From Myxococcaceae bacterium (GTDB lineage: Bacteria; Myxococcota; Myxococcia; Myxococcales; Myxococcaceae): DNA of 38,791 bases. The stretch is taken from contig JAIBBQ010000037.1 in assembly GCA_019694595.1 (NCBI GenBank), positions 1 through 38,791 on the forward strand, given 5' to 3'. The position numbers and the translations under genes are program-made. Numbering within the stretch: position 1 is the stretch's first letter; every line of letters starts with the position of its first letter. Under the pieces are notes generated by a model. The model did no database searches and was not told the DNA's origin. It worked only from the letters and a program-made list of their open reading frames with translations. This document shows positions 28,677-37,617 of this stretch, piece by piece.

Positions 28677-30266
28677 GTGAGCAAGGCCAAACGCGCGAGT
28701 GACGCCGGAGCTGCGAACAGCGAGGCACTGCTCGCCGAGCGCACGTTGCGCGAGCGCACCACCCGGCGGCTCAATGCGCTCGCCGCAGTGCTGCAGGCGC
28801 TCACCGGCGCACGTTCCCTGGAGACGCTCGCCCCCAGGCTGGTGCGTGCGCTCTGCGAGCAGCTCGGCTGGGACTTCGGCGCGGTGTGGGCGATGCACGA
28901 GGAGTCCCAGCAGCTCGCCTCGCTCTGCCTGTGGACGAAGCCGGCGCTCGAAGGCCACCCGCTCGTGGAACGGACCCGCAGCCTGCGGCTCTCGCCGGGC
29001 GTCGGCCTGCCGGGCCGGGTGTGGAGCAGCAGCGCCCCGGCCTGGGTCTTCGAACTCCAGCACGATGCCAACCTCCCGCGCGCGGCGCTGGCGATCGACG
29101 CCGGCCTGCGCAGCGGCTTCGCCTTCCCGCTCCACGCCGGCGACGCGCCCATCGCGGTGATCGAGGTGCTCACCCGCGAGCTCGAGGAGCCCGACGAGGA
29201 ACTGCTGCTCCTGCTCGCCACCGTCGGCGGCCAGGTCGGCGGCCTGCTGAGCCAGTGGCGCGTGGAGAACCGGCTGGCCCGCGAGGTCGAGGACGTGACG
29301 GCCCGCCTCAGCCTCGTCGCCCAGACGGGCGCGCTCGACGAGTGGCGCGATCACACCGACTCCGACACCCTGCGGCCGCTGCTCGCGCAGATCACCAAGC
29401 TGGTCGCCGCGCTGGGAACCTTCCTGCGGGAGACCCAGGGCGCTGCCACCCGGGTTTCCGAGACGTCCCGTTCCGTGAGCGACGCGATGCGCGAGCACCG
29501 GGAGGTCGCCGACGCTCAGATGCGCTCGGTCCGGGCCGCTGCCGAAGGGCTGGAGACGCTCAAGGCCAGCGCCACCGAGATCGCCAGCCGAGCCAACGAG
29601 GTCGCTCGCGCCGCGGCCGAGACGCTCGCTGCCGAAGGCTCGGGCCGGGGCTCCATCGAGGTGCTGATCAGCGGCATGGCGTCGATCCGCAGCCACGGCG
29701 CCGCGGTGGTGGACGCGACGTCCCGGCTCCGCGAGCGGGTCGAGCAGGTCGACGCGCTGGTGATGACCGTCGACGCGGTGGCCGACCGGTCCGACATCCT
29801 CGCGCTCAACGCTGCGCTGGAAGCCGCGCGCGGCGGCGAGAGCGGCCACGGCTTCGCGCTGGTCGCCGCCGAGATGCGGCGCCTCGCCGAGAGCGTGCTG
29901 GCCTCGACCCGGTCGATCCGCGCGCTGGTGCAGGAGATCCGCGAGGCCACCGCGCACGCCGACGCTGCCGCGGTCGGTGCCAACACCGCCATCGCCCAGG
30001 GAGAAGCCCAGGGGCTGCTCGCCGCCAAGGGGCTCGACCGGCTCCTCGACGGCGTGCGCGGCGGCGCCCGCACCGCGGCGGCCATCGTCGCGCTCGCGGA
30101 AGGGCAACGCGGCGGCACCGAGGAGACCGCCGGCACCTTCCAGGCGATCTCCGCGAACTCGACCACCATCCTCCAGGGGGCCAAGAAGGCGACCAGCGCG
30201 CTCGATCAGCTCGCCGAGCTCGCCACCCGGCTCGACCAGCTCACCCAGCGGTTTCAGGCGGGCTGA
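28677..30266 (+). CDS. Soluble GAF-domain methyl-accepting chemotaxis-like protein
   Basis: 529 aa from GTG 28677. No membrane segment or HAMP domain. Residues about 35-195 are a GAF domain, preceded by a coiled coil. Residues about 200-520 are a long helical signalling domain whose hairpin tip matches chemoreceptors: VDAVADRSDILALNAALEAARGG (in segments VDAVADRSDILALNAALE and AARGGESGHGFALVAAEMRR). This is the CheA/CheW contact region. It is therefore a cytoplasmic receptor sensing an internal ligand, or a GAF-MCP signalling scaffold. No che genes lie in the window. The start has no good Shine-Dalgarno. A TAGGCT (28657-28662) just upstream would give a nearly leaderless mRNA if it acts as a -10. 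The last 26 bp overlap the convergent DUF4388 gene. Confidence 0.88.
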   Translation: MSKAKRASDAGAANSEALLAERTLRERTTRRLNALAAVLQALTGARSLETLAPRLVRALCEQLGWDFGAVWAMHEESQQLASLCLWTKPALEGHPLVERTRSLRLSPGVGLPGRVWSSSAPAWVFELQHDANLPRAALAIDAGLRSGFAFPLHAGDAPIAVIEVLTRELEEPDEELLLLLATVGGQVGGLLSQWRVENRLAREVEDVTARLSLVAQTGALDEWRDHTDSDTLRPLLAQITKLVAALGTFLRETQGAATRVSETSRSVSDAMREHREVADAQMRSVRAAAEGLETLKASATEIASRANEVARAAAETLAAEGSGRGSIEVLISGMASIRSHGAAVVDATSRLRERVEQVDALVMTVDAVADRSDILALNAALEAARGGESGHGFALVAAEMRRLAESVLASTRSIRALVQEIREATAHADAAAVGANTAIAQGEAQGLLAAKGLDRLLDGVRGGARTAAAIVALAEGQRGGTEETAGTFQAISANSTTILQGAKKATSALDQLAELATRLDQLTQRFQAG

Positions 30267-31335
30267 CCGGGCGCACCACCCCCAGGCGCAGCAGCTTGTG
30301 CAGGCACCGGAGGGTGTCGAGCTCTCGGCGATCGCTCGCCAGCACCAGGGCCGACACGTCCCAGCGGCCGTTCACCAGGGCCGCGAGGTGCCGCTCCTCG
30401 GAGCGCAGCGAGGTGGCGGCCTCGGCGTCGTCGGTGGCCGCCAGCACGCTGCGCGGCGGCAGGTCGCGGTAGAGCGAGGCGACGTGTTCGCGCTCCACCA
30501 TGCGCGCGAACTCCCGCACCCGGCGGTCGCTGGGGTCGCTCTGCATCAGCGCCGAGAAGATGAGCCCGGCGGCCTCGAACTGCCGCTCCCGCACCAGGAT
30601 CGCGCCCTTCTCCAGCATGTCGGCGACCGGGTCGGCCTCGAGCTCGCCGGCGCCATCGATGGTCACCTTCTTGTCGCGCCACAGCCCGTGCACCGCCCGG
30701 ACCACCAGGCTCCGCTGGAGCCCGAGCGCGAGCCGCAGCCGCCCGAGCGTGATGCCGGGCGAAGCCGCGGCCACCTCGAGCACCAGCCGGTCGACGGTGC
30801 GGGTGGCGGTGGTCGGCTTCACGGCGGGGCGCACCACCGTGCCGTCGAGCGGAAGCTGCCGCTCGATCTCCGCCCATTCATCGACGAAGCGCAGCGACTC
30901 GAAGAGCGCCTCCCGCAGCGCGAGCTCGACCGCCACCCACTCGTCGCCCGAGCGATCGGGGTCCTCGGTCCAGTGGAAGCGCCCGCCCTGGGCCGAGGTC
31001 AGGTCGGCGAGCGCCCCGAGCAGCTCGTCCACCGCCAGGGCCTGCACGTGCTGCACGGTGTACGGCGGCAGCCGCGGAGGCTCGTGGCCGTGCTGGCTCT
31101 CGGCCAGCGCGCTCATCACCTGGGCCCCCACCGCCACCTTGCCCTGCTCCAGCGCCCGGCTGAGCCGTTCCCAGAGCGACGGGCTGGCGGTGGCGACGAT
31201 CTGCCCGGACAGGAGGAACAGCTTGCGATCGCCGCCTTCCCAGGAAAGCTGGAGCGCGCCCGTCTTGCGCGCCTGGTCGAGCCACTGGAGCAGCTCGGGC
31301 AGCGGGTAGCTCGAGAGATCGCCGTGGAAGGCCAT
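30241..31335 (-). CDS. DUF4388 domain protein
   Basis: 364 aa from ATG 31335. The first about 100 residues show the DUF4388 pattern common in myxobacteria: FHGDLSSYPLPELLQWLDQ, then KTGALQLSW and KLFLLSGQIVATASPS. DUF4388 proteins are often linked to gliding, response regulators or c-di-GMP-type signalling, but the biochemical role is unknown. The middle (about 110-260) includes a helix-rich segment with a winged-helix-like look (PGITLGRLRLALGLQRSLVVRAVHGLW). A TPR-like stretch follows (GAILVRERQFEAAGLIFSALMQSDPSD). It converges on the GAF-MCP gene with a 26-bp overlap of coding ends. It diverges from the metallopeptidase gene with 28 bp between starts. Confidence 0.82.
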   Translation of the reverse strand: MAFHGDLSSYPLPELLQWLDQARKTGALQLSWEGGDRKLFLLSGQIVATASPSLWERLSRALEQGKVAVGAQVMSALAESQHGHEPPRLPPYTVQHVQALAVDELLGALADLTSAQGGRFHWTEDPDRSGDEWVAVELALREALFESLRFVDEWAEIERQLPLDGTVVRPAVKPTTATRTVDRLVLEVAAASPGITLGRLRLALGLQRSLVVRAVHGLWRDKKVTIDGAGELEADPVADMLEKGAILVRERQFEAAGLIFSALMQSDPSDRRVREFARMVEREHVASLYRDLPPRSVLAATDDAEAATSLRSEERHLAALVNGRWDVSALVLASDRRELDTLRCLHKLLRLGVVRPVSPPETAG

Positions 31336-31363
31336 GGGCCCTTCGAGGTTACAGTGCACGGCC

Positions 31364-32182
31364 GTGCGCGTCGCCTTCGCTGCCGGGCTCCTGCTCACCG
31401 GCTGTCTCCACCCGCTCGTGGGCCTCACCGAGCGCGCCTCGGCCGGCGCCCTGCCGGTGGCCATCGCGTACGCCCCGGCCCAGGCTGCCGACGCCCAGGC
31501 GGTGGCCCGGGTGCTGCCGCAGCTCGAGGCCCCCCTCGCCGAGTGGGGCGGGCTGCGCGAGCCGGTGGAGGTGCTGCTGGCGGCCGACCACGAGGCCCTC
31601 GAAGGCGCGGTGGGGCGCCGGCACTTCGAGTGGCTCCGGGCCTGGGCGACCTACCGCCAGGTGCTCCTGCAGGCGCCGACCACCTGGCCGCCCGCGGGCG
31701 CGAGCGACGACGACGTACGCGAGCTGCTCCACCACGAGCTCACCCACTGCGTCCTCTTCCAGCGCGCCCGGAGCCCCAGGGAGCACCCGGGCCGGGGCAT
31801 CCCGCTCTGGTTCCGCGAAGGCATGGCCACCGTGGCTGCGGGCCAGGGCAAGCGCTTCCTCACCCTCGAGGACCTCGCCGACCGCTACGCCCAGCCCGGG
31901 CCCGACCCGCTCCTCGAGCCGCAGGAACTCGAGCGCGACGACCAGGCCTTCCTCTACGGCGCCGCGCACCACGCCTTCGAGATGCTGCTCAACCAGTTCG
32001 GCCACGCCCGCCTGGAGCAGCTCGTCGATCGCCTGGGCGAAGGCCTGACCTTCGAGGCCGCCTTCACCGCGGCGCTGGGCGAGGCCCCGGCGGCGTTCGC
32101 GCACCGCTTCCGGCGCTACCTGGTGAACCACGCCTTCCGCGCGCCGCCGCGGCCGCTGGAAGCCACCCCCGTCAGGGAGTGA
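31364..32182 (+). CDS. Lipoprotein zinc metallopeptidase (peptidase MA-like)
   Basis: 272 aa from GTG 31364, chosen because it yields a short clean lipoprotein signal (MRVAFAAGLLLTGC, acylated C14); longer in-frame starts break this. HELTH (124-128) in LLHHELTHCV is the HExxH zinc and catalytic motif. WFREGMATV (149-157) supplies the downstream Glu ligand (E152), which is the gluzincin arrangement of the peptidase-MA/DUF1570-type family. Conserved helices (FLYGAAHHAFEMLLNQFG) follow. It is expected to sit at the envelope and cut peptides or proteins; the substrate is unknown. It is divergent from the DUF4388 gene by 28 bp, and its last 11 bp overlap the convergent lipoprotein gene. Confidence 0.85.
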   Translation: MRVAFAAGLLLTGCLHPLVGLTERASAGALPVAIAYAPAQAADAQAVARVLPQLEAPLAEWGGLREPVEVLLAADHEALEGAVGRRHFEWLRAWATYRQVLLQAPTTWPPAGASDDDVRELLHHELTHCVLFQRARSPREHPGRGIPLWFREGMATVAAGQGKRFLTLEDLADRYAQPGPDPLLEPQELERDDQAFLYGAAHHAFEMLLNQFGHARLEQLVDRLGEGLTFEAAFTAALGEAPAAFAHRFRRYLVNHAFRAPPRPLEATPVRE

Positions 32183-33464
32183 CGCACGCCGGCTGGGCGC
32201 CGCCGGCACAGCCGTAGATCAGCGTGTCGATGGCGCAGATCGCCTCGTAGCCCACGCCGGAGGCGAGCAGCTCGTCGATCACCGGCAGCGCCAGCTCGGC
32301 GTTGCTGCGGACCTCGGGCGGCACCGCGCGCGGCGCGAGCAGCGTGCTCACCACCTTGGCCGCGGCGTCGACGCCCAGCGAGTCGGAGCGCAGCACCGCG
32401 GCCAGGGTGCCCACGAGGTGAATGAAGGAGCCGCGCTGATCGAGCTCGCGGATGCCGCGCAGCACGCCGACGATCTTGGTGAGCCCGAGCTCCGGCTTCT
32501 TGTCGCGCAGCGCCAGGCGATAGAGCATGCGGATGAGGTCGCTGTTCTTGTCCTTCTCTTCCACGCAGGTCAGCACCCTGCGCATCGGCACGGTGACCGA
32601 CGGCTGGGTCGACGGGTCGAGCAGCACCTTCAGGTCGCCCACCACCGGCTGGAAGTCGGCCTTGTACTTGCTGAGCAGCGGGTTGTTCAGGAGGTTGTCC
32701 AGGTCCGCCGGCTGGGCGCTCTTGATCGCCGACAGCAGCACCTTGGAGAGGTTCACCAGGTCCTCTTCCTTGAGCGTCTCGGGGTTGGTGGAGCCGAGCA
32801 GCGCCTTGAACCCGGTGCTGTCCACCAGCCCGTTCAGGTGATCGAACAGCGGCTGGCCTTTCGGGCTCTCGAGGAACTTCACCATCGCGATGGTGAGGTC
32901 GAGCGTGTCGTTGAGCTGACAGACCTTGTCCTGCGCGAAGAGGCCGGAGACGGCGGTGGTGACCTCGTAGTGCGGCGTGGCGTCGGAGCTCTTGCCGAGC
33001 ACGTAGCCGATGATGTCGCGCAGCAAGGGATCGAGGAGCTTGAGCGCGTCGAGGCCCTTGCCTTCGTGCACCAGCAGATCGAGCGCGCGGCGCATCTCGC
33101 ACAGCTCGTTGGACGCCTCGAGCGGCGGCGGCATCACCGCGCACAGCTCGCCCGCGGGAGCGCCCCGCTCCGGGGTCCGGTGGGCGAAGGTGGCCAGGGT
33201 GTTGAAGATCGCCCGGAGCACGTCCATCACCGGGGGCGGCACGCCGTCGCGCGGCGAGACCAGCAGCTGGGTCTTGATCAGCCGGGCGAGGTTCTCGGTG
33301 CGGTTGTTCTTCAGCGCCGCGATGAAGTTGGGCATCAACTGCTCGAAGCTCTTGCACTGCTCGATGTCGCCCTGGGCGCGCTGCACCGCCCGCGGCGCCT
33401 CCTGGTCGAGCGCCCCGCAGGACAGGCCCACCACCATCGCCGGAAGGACGTGCCAGGAGCGCAT
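32172..33464 (-). CDS. Lipoprotein of unknown function
   Basis: 430 aa from ATG 33464. Signal MRSWHVLPAMVVGLSC ends in a lipobox (VGLSC, acylated C16). The mature part is almost entirely alpha-helical, with ARM/HEAT-like amphipathic repeats (MDVLRAIFNTLATFA, ALDLLVHEGKGLDALKLLDPLLRDIIGYVL, ALALPVIDELLASGV-like). It also has several Cys (CKSFEQ, ELCAVMPPP, ELCEMR, KVCQLN, LTCVEE, YEAICAIDTLIYGCAG) that may pair in the periplasm. I do not recognise a domain with function. It starts 16 bp after the racemase stop, with a good GAGGA, and is likely the last gene of the SCP2-racemase operon. That context hints at lipid handling, but nothing more specific. Confidence 0.8.
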   Translation of the reverse strand: MRSWHVLPAMVVGLSCGALDQEAPRAVQRAQGDIEQCKSFEQLMPNFIAALKNNRTENLARLIKTQLLVSPRDGVPPPVMDVLRAIFNTLATFAHRTPERGAPAGELCAVMPPPLEASNELCEMRRALDLLVHEGKGLDALKLLDPLLRDIIGYVLGKSSDATPHYEVTTAVSGLFAQDKVCQLNDTLDLTIAMVKFLESPKGQPLFDHLNGLVDSTGFKALLGSTNPETLKEEDLVNLSKVLLSAIKSAQPADLDNLLNNPLLSKYKADFQPVVGDLKVLLDPSTQPSVTVPMRRVLTCVEEKDKNSDLIRMLYRLALRDKKPELGLTKIVGVLRGIRELDQRGSFIHLVGTLAAVLRSDSLGVDAAAKVVSTLLAPRAVPPEVRSNAELALPVIDELLASGVGYEAICAIDTLIYGCAGGAQPACVTP

Positions 33465-33467
33465 CGG

Positions 33468-33481
33468 GAGTCCTCGGACTC
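33468..33481 (-). other. Small hairpin over the lipoprotein ribosome-binding site
   Basis: GAGTC-CGAG-GACTC on the minus strand: 5-bp stem, 4-nt loop. It sits between the racemase stop and ATG 33464 and contains the only good Shine-Dalgarno (GAGGA) of the lipoprotein gene. It could tie lipoprotein translation to ribosomes leaving the racemase gene. The stem is short, so this may be chance. Confidence 0.35.
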
Positions 33482-34650
33482 TACCCCTGCCCGGCCGCCG
33501 AGGTGAGCGCCGCGACCTGGGCCTGAGACAGCCCGGCCTCGGTCAGCACCTGCGCGGTGTGCTCGCCCAGCGCGGGCGCGGGGCGCACCGGCATCGGCCC
33601 GAAGTCGAGCGGGGTCTTCAGGTGCACCTGGCTGCCCCCGTCGACGAACAACCCCCGGGCGCGCAGCTGGGGATCCTGCAGCACCTCGTCGCCTTCCAGC
33701 ACCGGTTCCACGCACACGTCGAGCGGCCCCAGCGCCTGCGCCCAGGCGTCGCGCGTGCGGGTGAGGAAGATCTCCTGCAGCGCGGCCCTGGCCCTGGCCG
33801 CCCCACCGCCGGCGGTGTCGTAGCCGAGCTCCACCAGCTCCGGCCGCTCGAGCGCGGCGCAGAGCTTGGCGAAGAACTTGGGCTCCAGCGCGCCCACCGC
33901 GAGGTACTTGCCGTCGGCGCAGCGGTAGGTGCCGTAGCAGGCGTAGCCGCCGTTGAGCGCCTCGACTCCGCGCGCGAGCGGAGCGCCCTGCGGCCCCATC
34001 GCCAGGCGCGCCGCGAGGTGCATGTGCAGGAACGCGGTGGCGCCGTCGGTCATCGACACGTCGAGGAAGCGGCCCTGGCCGGTGCGGGCCCGTTCCTGCA
34101 GCGCCGCGAGGATGCCCACCACCGCGAAGAGGCTGCCGCCGCCCACGTCGGCGATCTGCACGCCCGGCACCGCGGGCGCCCCACCCGCGTCACCGCCGTA
34201 GCCGAGCACCCCGGCGCGCGCGAGGTAGCCCAGGTCGTGCCCCGCCTTGAGGCGGTCGGGCCCGGTGTTGCCGAAGCCGGAGATCGAGCAGTACACGAGC
34301 CGCGGGTTGCGCTGGCGCAGGGCTTCCTGGCCCAGGCCCAGCCGGTCCATCACGCCGGGGCGGAAGCTCTCGACCAGCACGTCGGCCTGGTCGGTCATCG
34401 CCTGGAGCGCGGCGACCCCGTCCTTCGACTTGAGGTCGAGCACCACCGAGCGCTTGTTGCGGTTGAGCCCCAGGTGCAGCGCGCTCGTCTCGCCGAGCAG
34501 CGGCGGCATCTGGCGGATGTAGTCGCCCCCTTCCGGGTCCTCGACCTTGTCCACCTGCGCCCCCAGGTCGGCGAGCAGCAGCGTGGCGTACGGCCCGGGC
34601 AACAGCCGCGAGCAGTCGACCACCTTGAGACCTTCGAGCGGCAGCGCCAT
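33481..34650 (-). CDS. CaiB/BaiF family protein, alpha-methylacyl-CoA racemase-like
   Basis: 389 aa from ATG 34650, with GGGGAG 5 nt upstream. It is a class-III CoA-transferase fold enzyme, and the active-site set matches alpha-methylacyl-CoA racemase (AMACR/MCR), not the transferases. H138 lies in AGHDLGYLA, D168 in QIADVGGGS 30 residues on, and E256 in VGALEPKFF; the same spacing is seen in the mycobacterial racemase. The N-terminus (LEGLKVVDCSRLLPGPYATLLLADLGA) and FRPGVMDRLGLG block are conserved. It should interconvert 2R- and 2S-methyl-branched acyl-CoAs before beta-oxidation, or during synthesis, of branched lipids or polyketides. The gene follows the SCP2 sterol-carrier gene by 87 bp and precedes a lipoprotein gene by 16 bp. 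Confidence 0.9.
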   Translation of the reverse strand: MALPLEGLKVVDCSRLLPGPYATLLLADLGAQVDKVEDPEGGDYIRQMPPLLGETSALHLGLNRNKRSVVLDLKSKDGVAALQAMTDQADVLVESFRPGVMDRLGLGQEALRQRNPRLVYCSISGFGNTGPDRLKAGHDLGYLARAGVLGYGGDAGGAPAVPGVQIADVGGGSLFAVVGILAALQERARTGQGRFLDVSMTDGATAFLHMHLAARLAMGPQGAPLARGVEALNGGYACYGTYRCADGKYLAVGALEPKFFAKLCAALERPELVELGYDTAGGGAARARAALQEIFLTRTRDAWAQALGPLDVCVEPVLEGDEVLQDPQLRARGLFVDGGSQVHLKTPLDFGPMPVRPAPALGEHTAQVLTEAGLSQAQVAALTSAAGQG

Positions 34651-34737
34651 CGAGACTCCCCGGGTGCGACAAATGGAAGCGGCGCGGCCCACCAGTTCGG
34701 TCGAGCGCGCGCCGCGGGTGCTGCGGGAAGGCGGACT

Positions 34738-35064
34738 TCAGCTCAGGAGCTTGGCGAGCTTCATCGCCAGGCCCATGTCCATGGGCTTGAACTTGAGCTT
34801 GCCCTGCATCGCCGCCATCTGGGCGTTGAGCTGCTTCTGGCGGATCTTCACGAAGTCCTCGTTGGACACCGTGATGGTCATCTTGGGGGTCCCGGTGGCG
34901 CCCGTGGTCACCCAGTCGGCCGCCTTGGTGCAGTCGAGGGTCCAGGTGCCGCCGTTGTCGCCGGTCACGTTGAAGTGGATGACCGCGTTGACCTCCTTGG
35001 CGACCTCCGGCTTCGACTTGAGCAGGTTGGGGATCTCGGTCTCGAGGATGTCCTTCGCGTTCAT
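34738..35064 (-). CDS. SCP2 sterol-carrier domain protein
   Basis: 108 aa, a complete single SCP2 domain. ATG 35064 has AAGGGAG about 8 nt upstream. Visible family features: the start DILETEIPNLLKSKPEVAKEVNAVIHFNVTG (as NLLKSKPEVAKEVNAVIHFN), then WTLDCTKAADWVTTG, the MTITVSNEDFVKI strand-helix, and the C-terminal KFKPMDMGLAMKLAKLL helix that closes the hydrophobic tunnel. SCP2 proteins bind sterols, fatty acyl chains or acyl-CoAs without catalysis. It is cytoplasmic. A well-formed promoter lies 55 bp upstream, so this gene probably heads an operon with the racemase. Confidence 0.93.
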   Translation of the reverse strand: MNAKDILETEIPNLLKSKPEVAKEVNAVIHFNVTGDNGGTWTLDCTKAADWVTTGATGTPKMTITVSNEDFVKIRQKQLNAQMAAMQGKLKFKPMDMGLAMKLAKLLS

Positions 35065-35109
35065 GGTGCTCTCCCTTTCGTGGCGCGGCGTTGACTTCAG
35101 AATCAATGA

Positions 35110-35137
35110 ACGGCGCGGAACCTAATGGCCGCGCCGT
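35110..35137. promoter_or_regulatory. Inverted repeat spanning the -10 of the SCP2 promoter
   Basis: ACGGCGCGG (35110-35118) and CCGCGCCGT (35129-35137), a perfect 9-bp inverted repeat with a 10-bp spacer that contains the whole -10 hexamer. It could be a repressor operator, or the thrS transcript hairpin; only scattered Ts follow it on the minus strand (TTCATTGATT), so it is a weak terminator at best. Confidence 0.5.
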
Positions 35138-35147
35138 GGAGGGTCAA
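35119..35147 (-). promoter_or_regulatory. Probable sigma-70-type promoter of the SCP2-racemase operon
   Basis: Minus strand: -35 TTGACC (35147-35142), 17-bp spacer, -10 TAGGTT (35124-35119), predicted start near 35112, giving a leader of about 48 nt. This is the best-matching promoter noticed in the window. It sits directly after the thrS stop (35152). Confidence 0.6.
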
Positions 35148-35151
35148 GGCG

Positions 35152-37083
35152 TCAGGGAACGGCCGCTTCCTTCTGGAGCAGCTCGACGAACTGGGTGACG
35201 GGCATGGTCTTGAGGTCTTCCCCGCCGTAGCGGCGCGGAGCGACCGCCTGCTGCTCGACTTCCTTGTCGCCCACCACCAGCGTGAAGGGGATCTTCTGCA
35301 GCTGGGCCTCGCGGATCTTGGCCTGCATCGTCATGCCGCGCTCGTCGAGCTCGACCCGGTACCCCAGGCCGCGCAGCTTTTCCTTGAGCGAGCGGGCGTA
35401 GTCGAGGTGCCGGTCGGCGACCGTGACCAGCGTCACCTGCACCGGCGCCAGCCAGCACGGGAAGGCGCCCGAGAAGTGCTCGATCAGAATGGCGATGAAG
35501 CGCTCGAAGCTGCCGAAGATCGCGCGGTGCAGCACCACCGGCCGGTGCTCCGCGTTGTCCTCGCCGATGTAGGTGAGGTCGAAGCGGTCCTTCGACGGGG
35601 CGAGGTAGTCGACCTGGAAGGTGCCGAGCTGCCAGCGGCGGCCGATGGAGTCGCACACGTCGAAGTCGAGCTTGGGGCCGTAGAAGGCGCCGTCGCCCGG
35701 CTTGAGCTCGTACTTGAGCCCCAGCCCGTCGAGCGCGCTCTTGAGCGCCCCTTCGGCCTTGTCCCACAGCGCGTCGTCGCCGAGCCGCTGCGGGGGCCGC
35801 GTGGCGAACTTGGGCACGTAGGTGAGCCCCAGCGCGTTGTAGACCTTGTCGAGCAGCTGCACGAAGCGCTTCGTCTCGTCGGCGATCTGATCTTCGCGGC
35901 AGTAGATGTGCGCGTCGTCCTGCGCGAACTGGCGCACGCGGGTCAGGCCGCCCAGCGAGCCGGCGGCCTCGTTGCGGTGCAGCACGTCCTGCGTGTGAAA
36001 GCGCAGCGGTAGGTCGCGGTAGCTGTGCTTCTTGAACCCGTAGAACAGGTGGTGCGACGGGCAGTTCATCGGCTTCAGCGAGAAGTCGTGTTCCTTGGTG
36101 TCGGAGTCCTCCACCAGGAACATGTTCTCCTTGTACTTGCCCCAGTGGCCGCTGATCTCCCAGAGGCCCTTGTTGTAGAGGAGCGGCGTCTTGATCTCGA
36201 CGTAGCCGTTGTCGAGGCAGAGCTTGCGCATGTAGCTCGAGAGCGCCGTGTAGATGGCCGTGCCCTTGGGCGTCCAGAACGCGGAGCCCGGCGCGAACGG
36301 GTGGAAGTGGAAGAGGTCGAGCTCCTTGCCCAGCCGGCGGTGGTCGCGCTTCTCCGCCTCCTCGCGCTGCTTGAGCCACGCGTCGAGCGCCTTCTTGTCG
36401 AAGAACGCCGTGCCGTAGATGCGCTGGAGCATCGGGTTGCGGTGATCGCCGCGCCAGTACGCCCCCGACGACTTCGTGATCTTGATCACGCCCACCTTGG
36501 CCGTCGAGGGACCGTGGGGCCCGAGGCAGAAGTCGACCCAGTCGCCGTGGCGGTAGAGCGTGAGCGTCTTGGCGCCCTTGGCCACGATGTCGTTGACGAT
36601 CTCGACCTTGAACTTCTCGCCCATCTTCTCGAAGAGGGCGATCGCTTCCGCGACCTGAACCTCTTCGCGGCGGAACGGGAGGTCGGCCTGGACGATCTTG
36701 TTCGCCTCGGCCTCGATCTTCTCCAGGTCCTCGGGCGTGAAGGGCTTCTCGCGGAAGAAGTCGTAATAGAAGCCGTCCTCGATCGACGGACCGATCGTCA
36801 CCTGCGTTCCCGGGTACAGGCGCTGCACGGCGTCGGCCACGATGTGGGCGGCGTCGTGGCGCGCGACCTCGAGCGCCTCCGGCGACTTGCTGGTGAAGAT
36901 CTGGAGCGCGGCGTCCTTCTCGATGGGGCGCGTGAGATCCACGTCCTGCCCGTCGAGGCGCGCGAAGACGGCCGCCTTGGCGAGGCCAGGGCCGATCGAG
37001 TCCTTCACGAAGTCGGCGATCTTCACGCCGGCGGGCGCTTCCTTCTTCGTTCCGTCCGGCAGGGTGATGGTGACGTTGCTCAT
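35152..37083 (-). CDS. thrS: Threonine-tRNA ligase
   Basis: 643 aa, full family length, from ATG 37083. It charges tRNA-Thr with threonine and edits Ser-tRNA-Thr. Domains in order: TGS (about 3-65); editing domain with HDAAH (H76, H80) and the DFCLGPH element (C186, H190); class-II catalytic core with zinc ligands C341 (MNCPSHH), H392 (QDDAHIYC) and the His of [14 protein letters not shown]; and an anticodon-binding domain from about 545 ([13 protein letters not shown]). Motif 2 reads [21 protein letters not shown]. The NCPSHH form, with Ser where many bacteria have Gly, is a minor variant. The gene is single and not beside infC-rpmI-rplT. I found no T-box-like or operator-like leader in the 92 bp upstream. 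Confidence 0.97.
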   Translation of the reverse strand: MSNVTITLPDGTKKEAPAGVKIADFVKDSIGPGLAKAAVFARLDGQDVDLTRPIEKDAALQIFTSKSPEALEVARHDAAHIVADAVQRLYPGTQVTIGPSIEDGFYYDFFREKPFTPEDLEKIEAEANKIVQADLPFRREEVQVAEAIALFEKMGEKFKVEIVNDIVAKGAKTLTLYRHGDWVDFCLGPHGPSTAKVGVIKITKSSGAYWRGDHRNPMLQRIYGTAFFDKKALDAWLKQREEAEKRDHRRLGKELDLFHFHPFAPGSAFWTPKGTAIYTALSSYMRKLCLDNGYVEIKTPLLYNKGLWEISGHWGKYKENMFLVEDSDTKEHDFSLKPMNCPSHHLFYGFKKHSYRDLPLRFHTQDVLHRNEAAGSLGGLTRVRQFAQDDAHIYCREDQIADETKRFVQLLDKVYNALGLTYVPKFATRPPQRLGDDALWDKAEGALKSALDGLGLKYELKPGDGAFYGPKLDFDVCDSIGRRWQLGTFQVDYLAPSKDRFDLTYIGEDNAEHRPVVLHRAIFGSFERFIAILIEHFSGAFPCWLAPVQVTLVTVADRHLDYARSLKEKLRGLGYRVELDERGMTMQAKIREAQLQKIPFTLVVGDKEVEQQAVAPRRYGGEDLKTMPVTQFVELLQKEAAVP

Positions 37084-37175
37084 GGGGCACCATGTACCGA
37101 ATGGGCGGCGCTCCAGCAGCAAGGAATCGGCGCGGGGGGTGGAATCACGCCGCCAGATCGCCCATCCTCCAACCC

Positions 37176-37568
37176 ATGGATCCCATCATCCAGGCCATCA
37201 TCGTCCGCCTGATTCGCACGATGGGGTACCGGGTCGACGCGGAGTACTTCACCGAGGACCACGCCTGGGCGTTCCTCCCCAAGATGGTGGCGCCGCTCCA
37301 GGCGGGGCGCACGCTGGTCCCGGGAGTGATGCACATCCTGATGGAGCTGGGGTTGACCCTGGGCATCCGCCCGGGCGCCGAGTCGCAGTACTACCGCAGC
37401 GCGCTCGAGAAGCAGCTCGGCCCCTGCCCGTACACGCCCGAGGAATTCGCGCACTTCCTCACGCTCATTCGCGGGCAGGTGAACGGCTACTTCGAGGCGG
37501 CAGTGAGCAAGTCGGGCCCCGACCTCACGGGCTTCGGCAAGTCCAAGCCGGGCAGCTTCTTTTCCTAG
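37176..37568 (+). CDS. Hypothetical protein
   Basis: 130 aa from ATG 37176, divergent from thrS with 92 bp between starts. No signal peptide, membrane segment or known motif. The sequence is a mix of helices ([43 protein letters not shown]) with a central [27 protein letters not shown] stretch and one Cys. Codon usage is normal for the window (GC-rich third positions), which supports it as a real gene. I do not recognise the family. GC-rich inverted arms CGGCGC/GCGCCG lie in the 49 bp before the convergent gene, without a T-run. Confidence 0.7.
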   Translation: MDPIIQAIIVRLIRTMGYRVDAEYFTEDHAWAFLPKMVAPLQAGRTLVPGVMHILMELGLTLGIRPGAESQYYRSALEKQLGPCPYTPEEFAHFLTLIRGQVNGYFEAAVSKSGPDLTGFGKSKPGSFFS

Positions 37569-37617
37569 CGCCATCGCCCAGTGACGCTGCGCGGCGCCCT
37601 GCCCTGACCGCGCGCCG

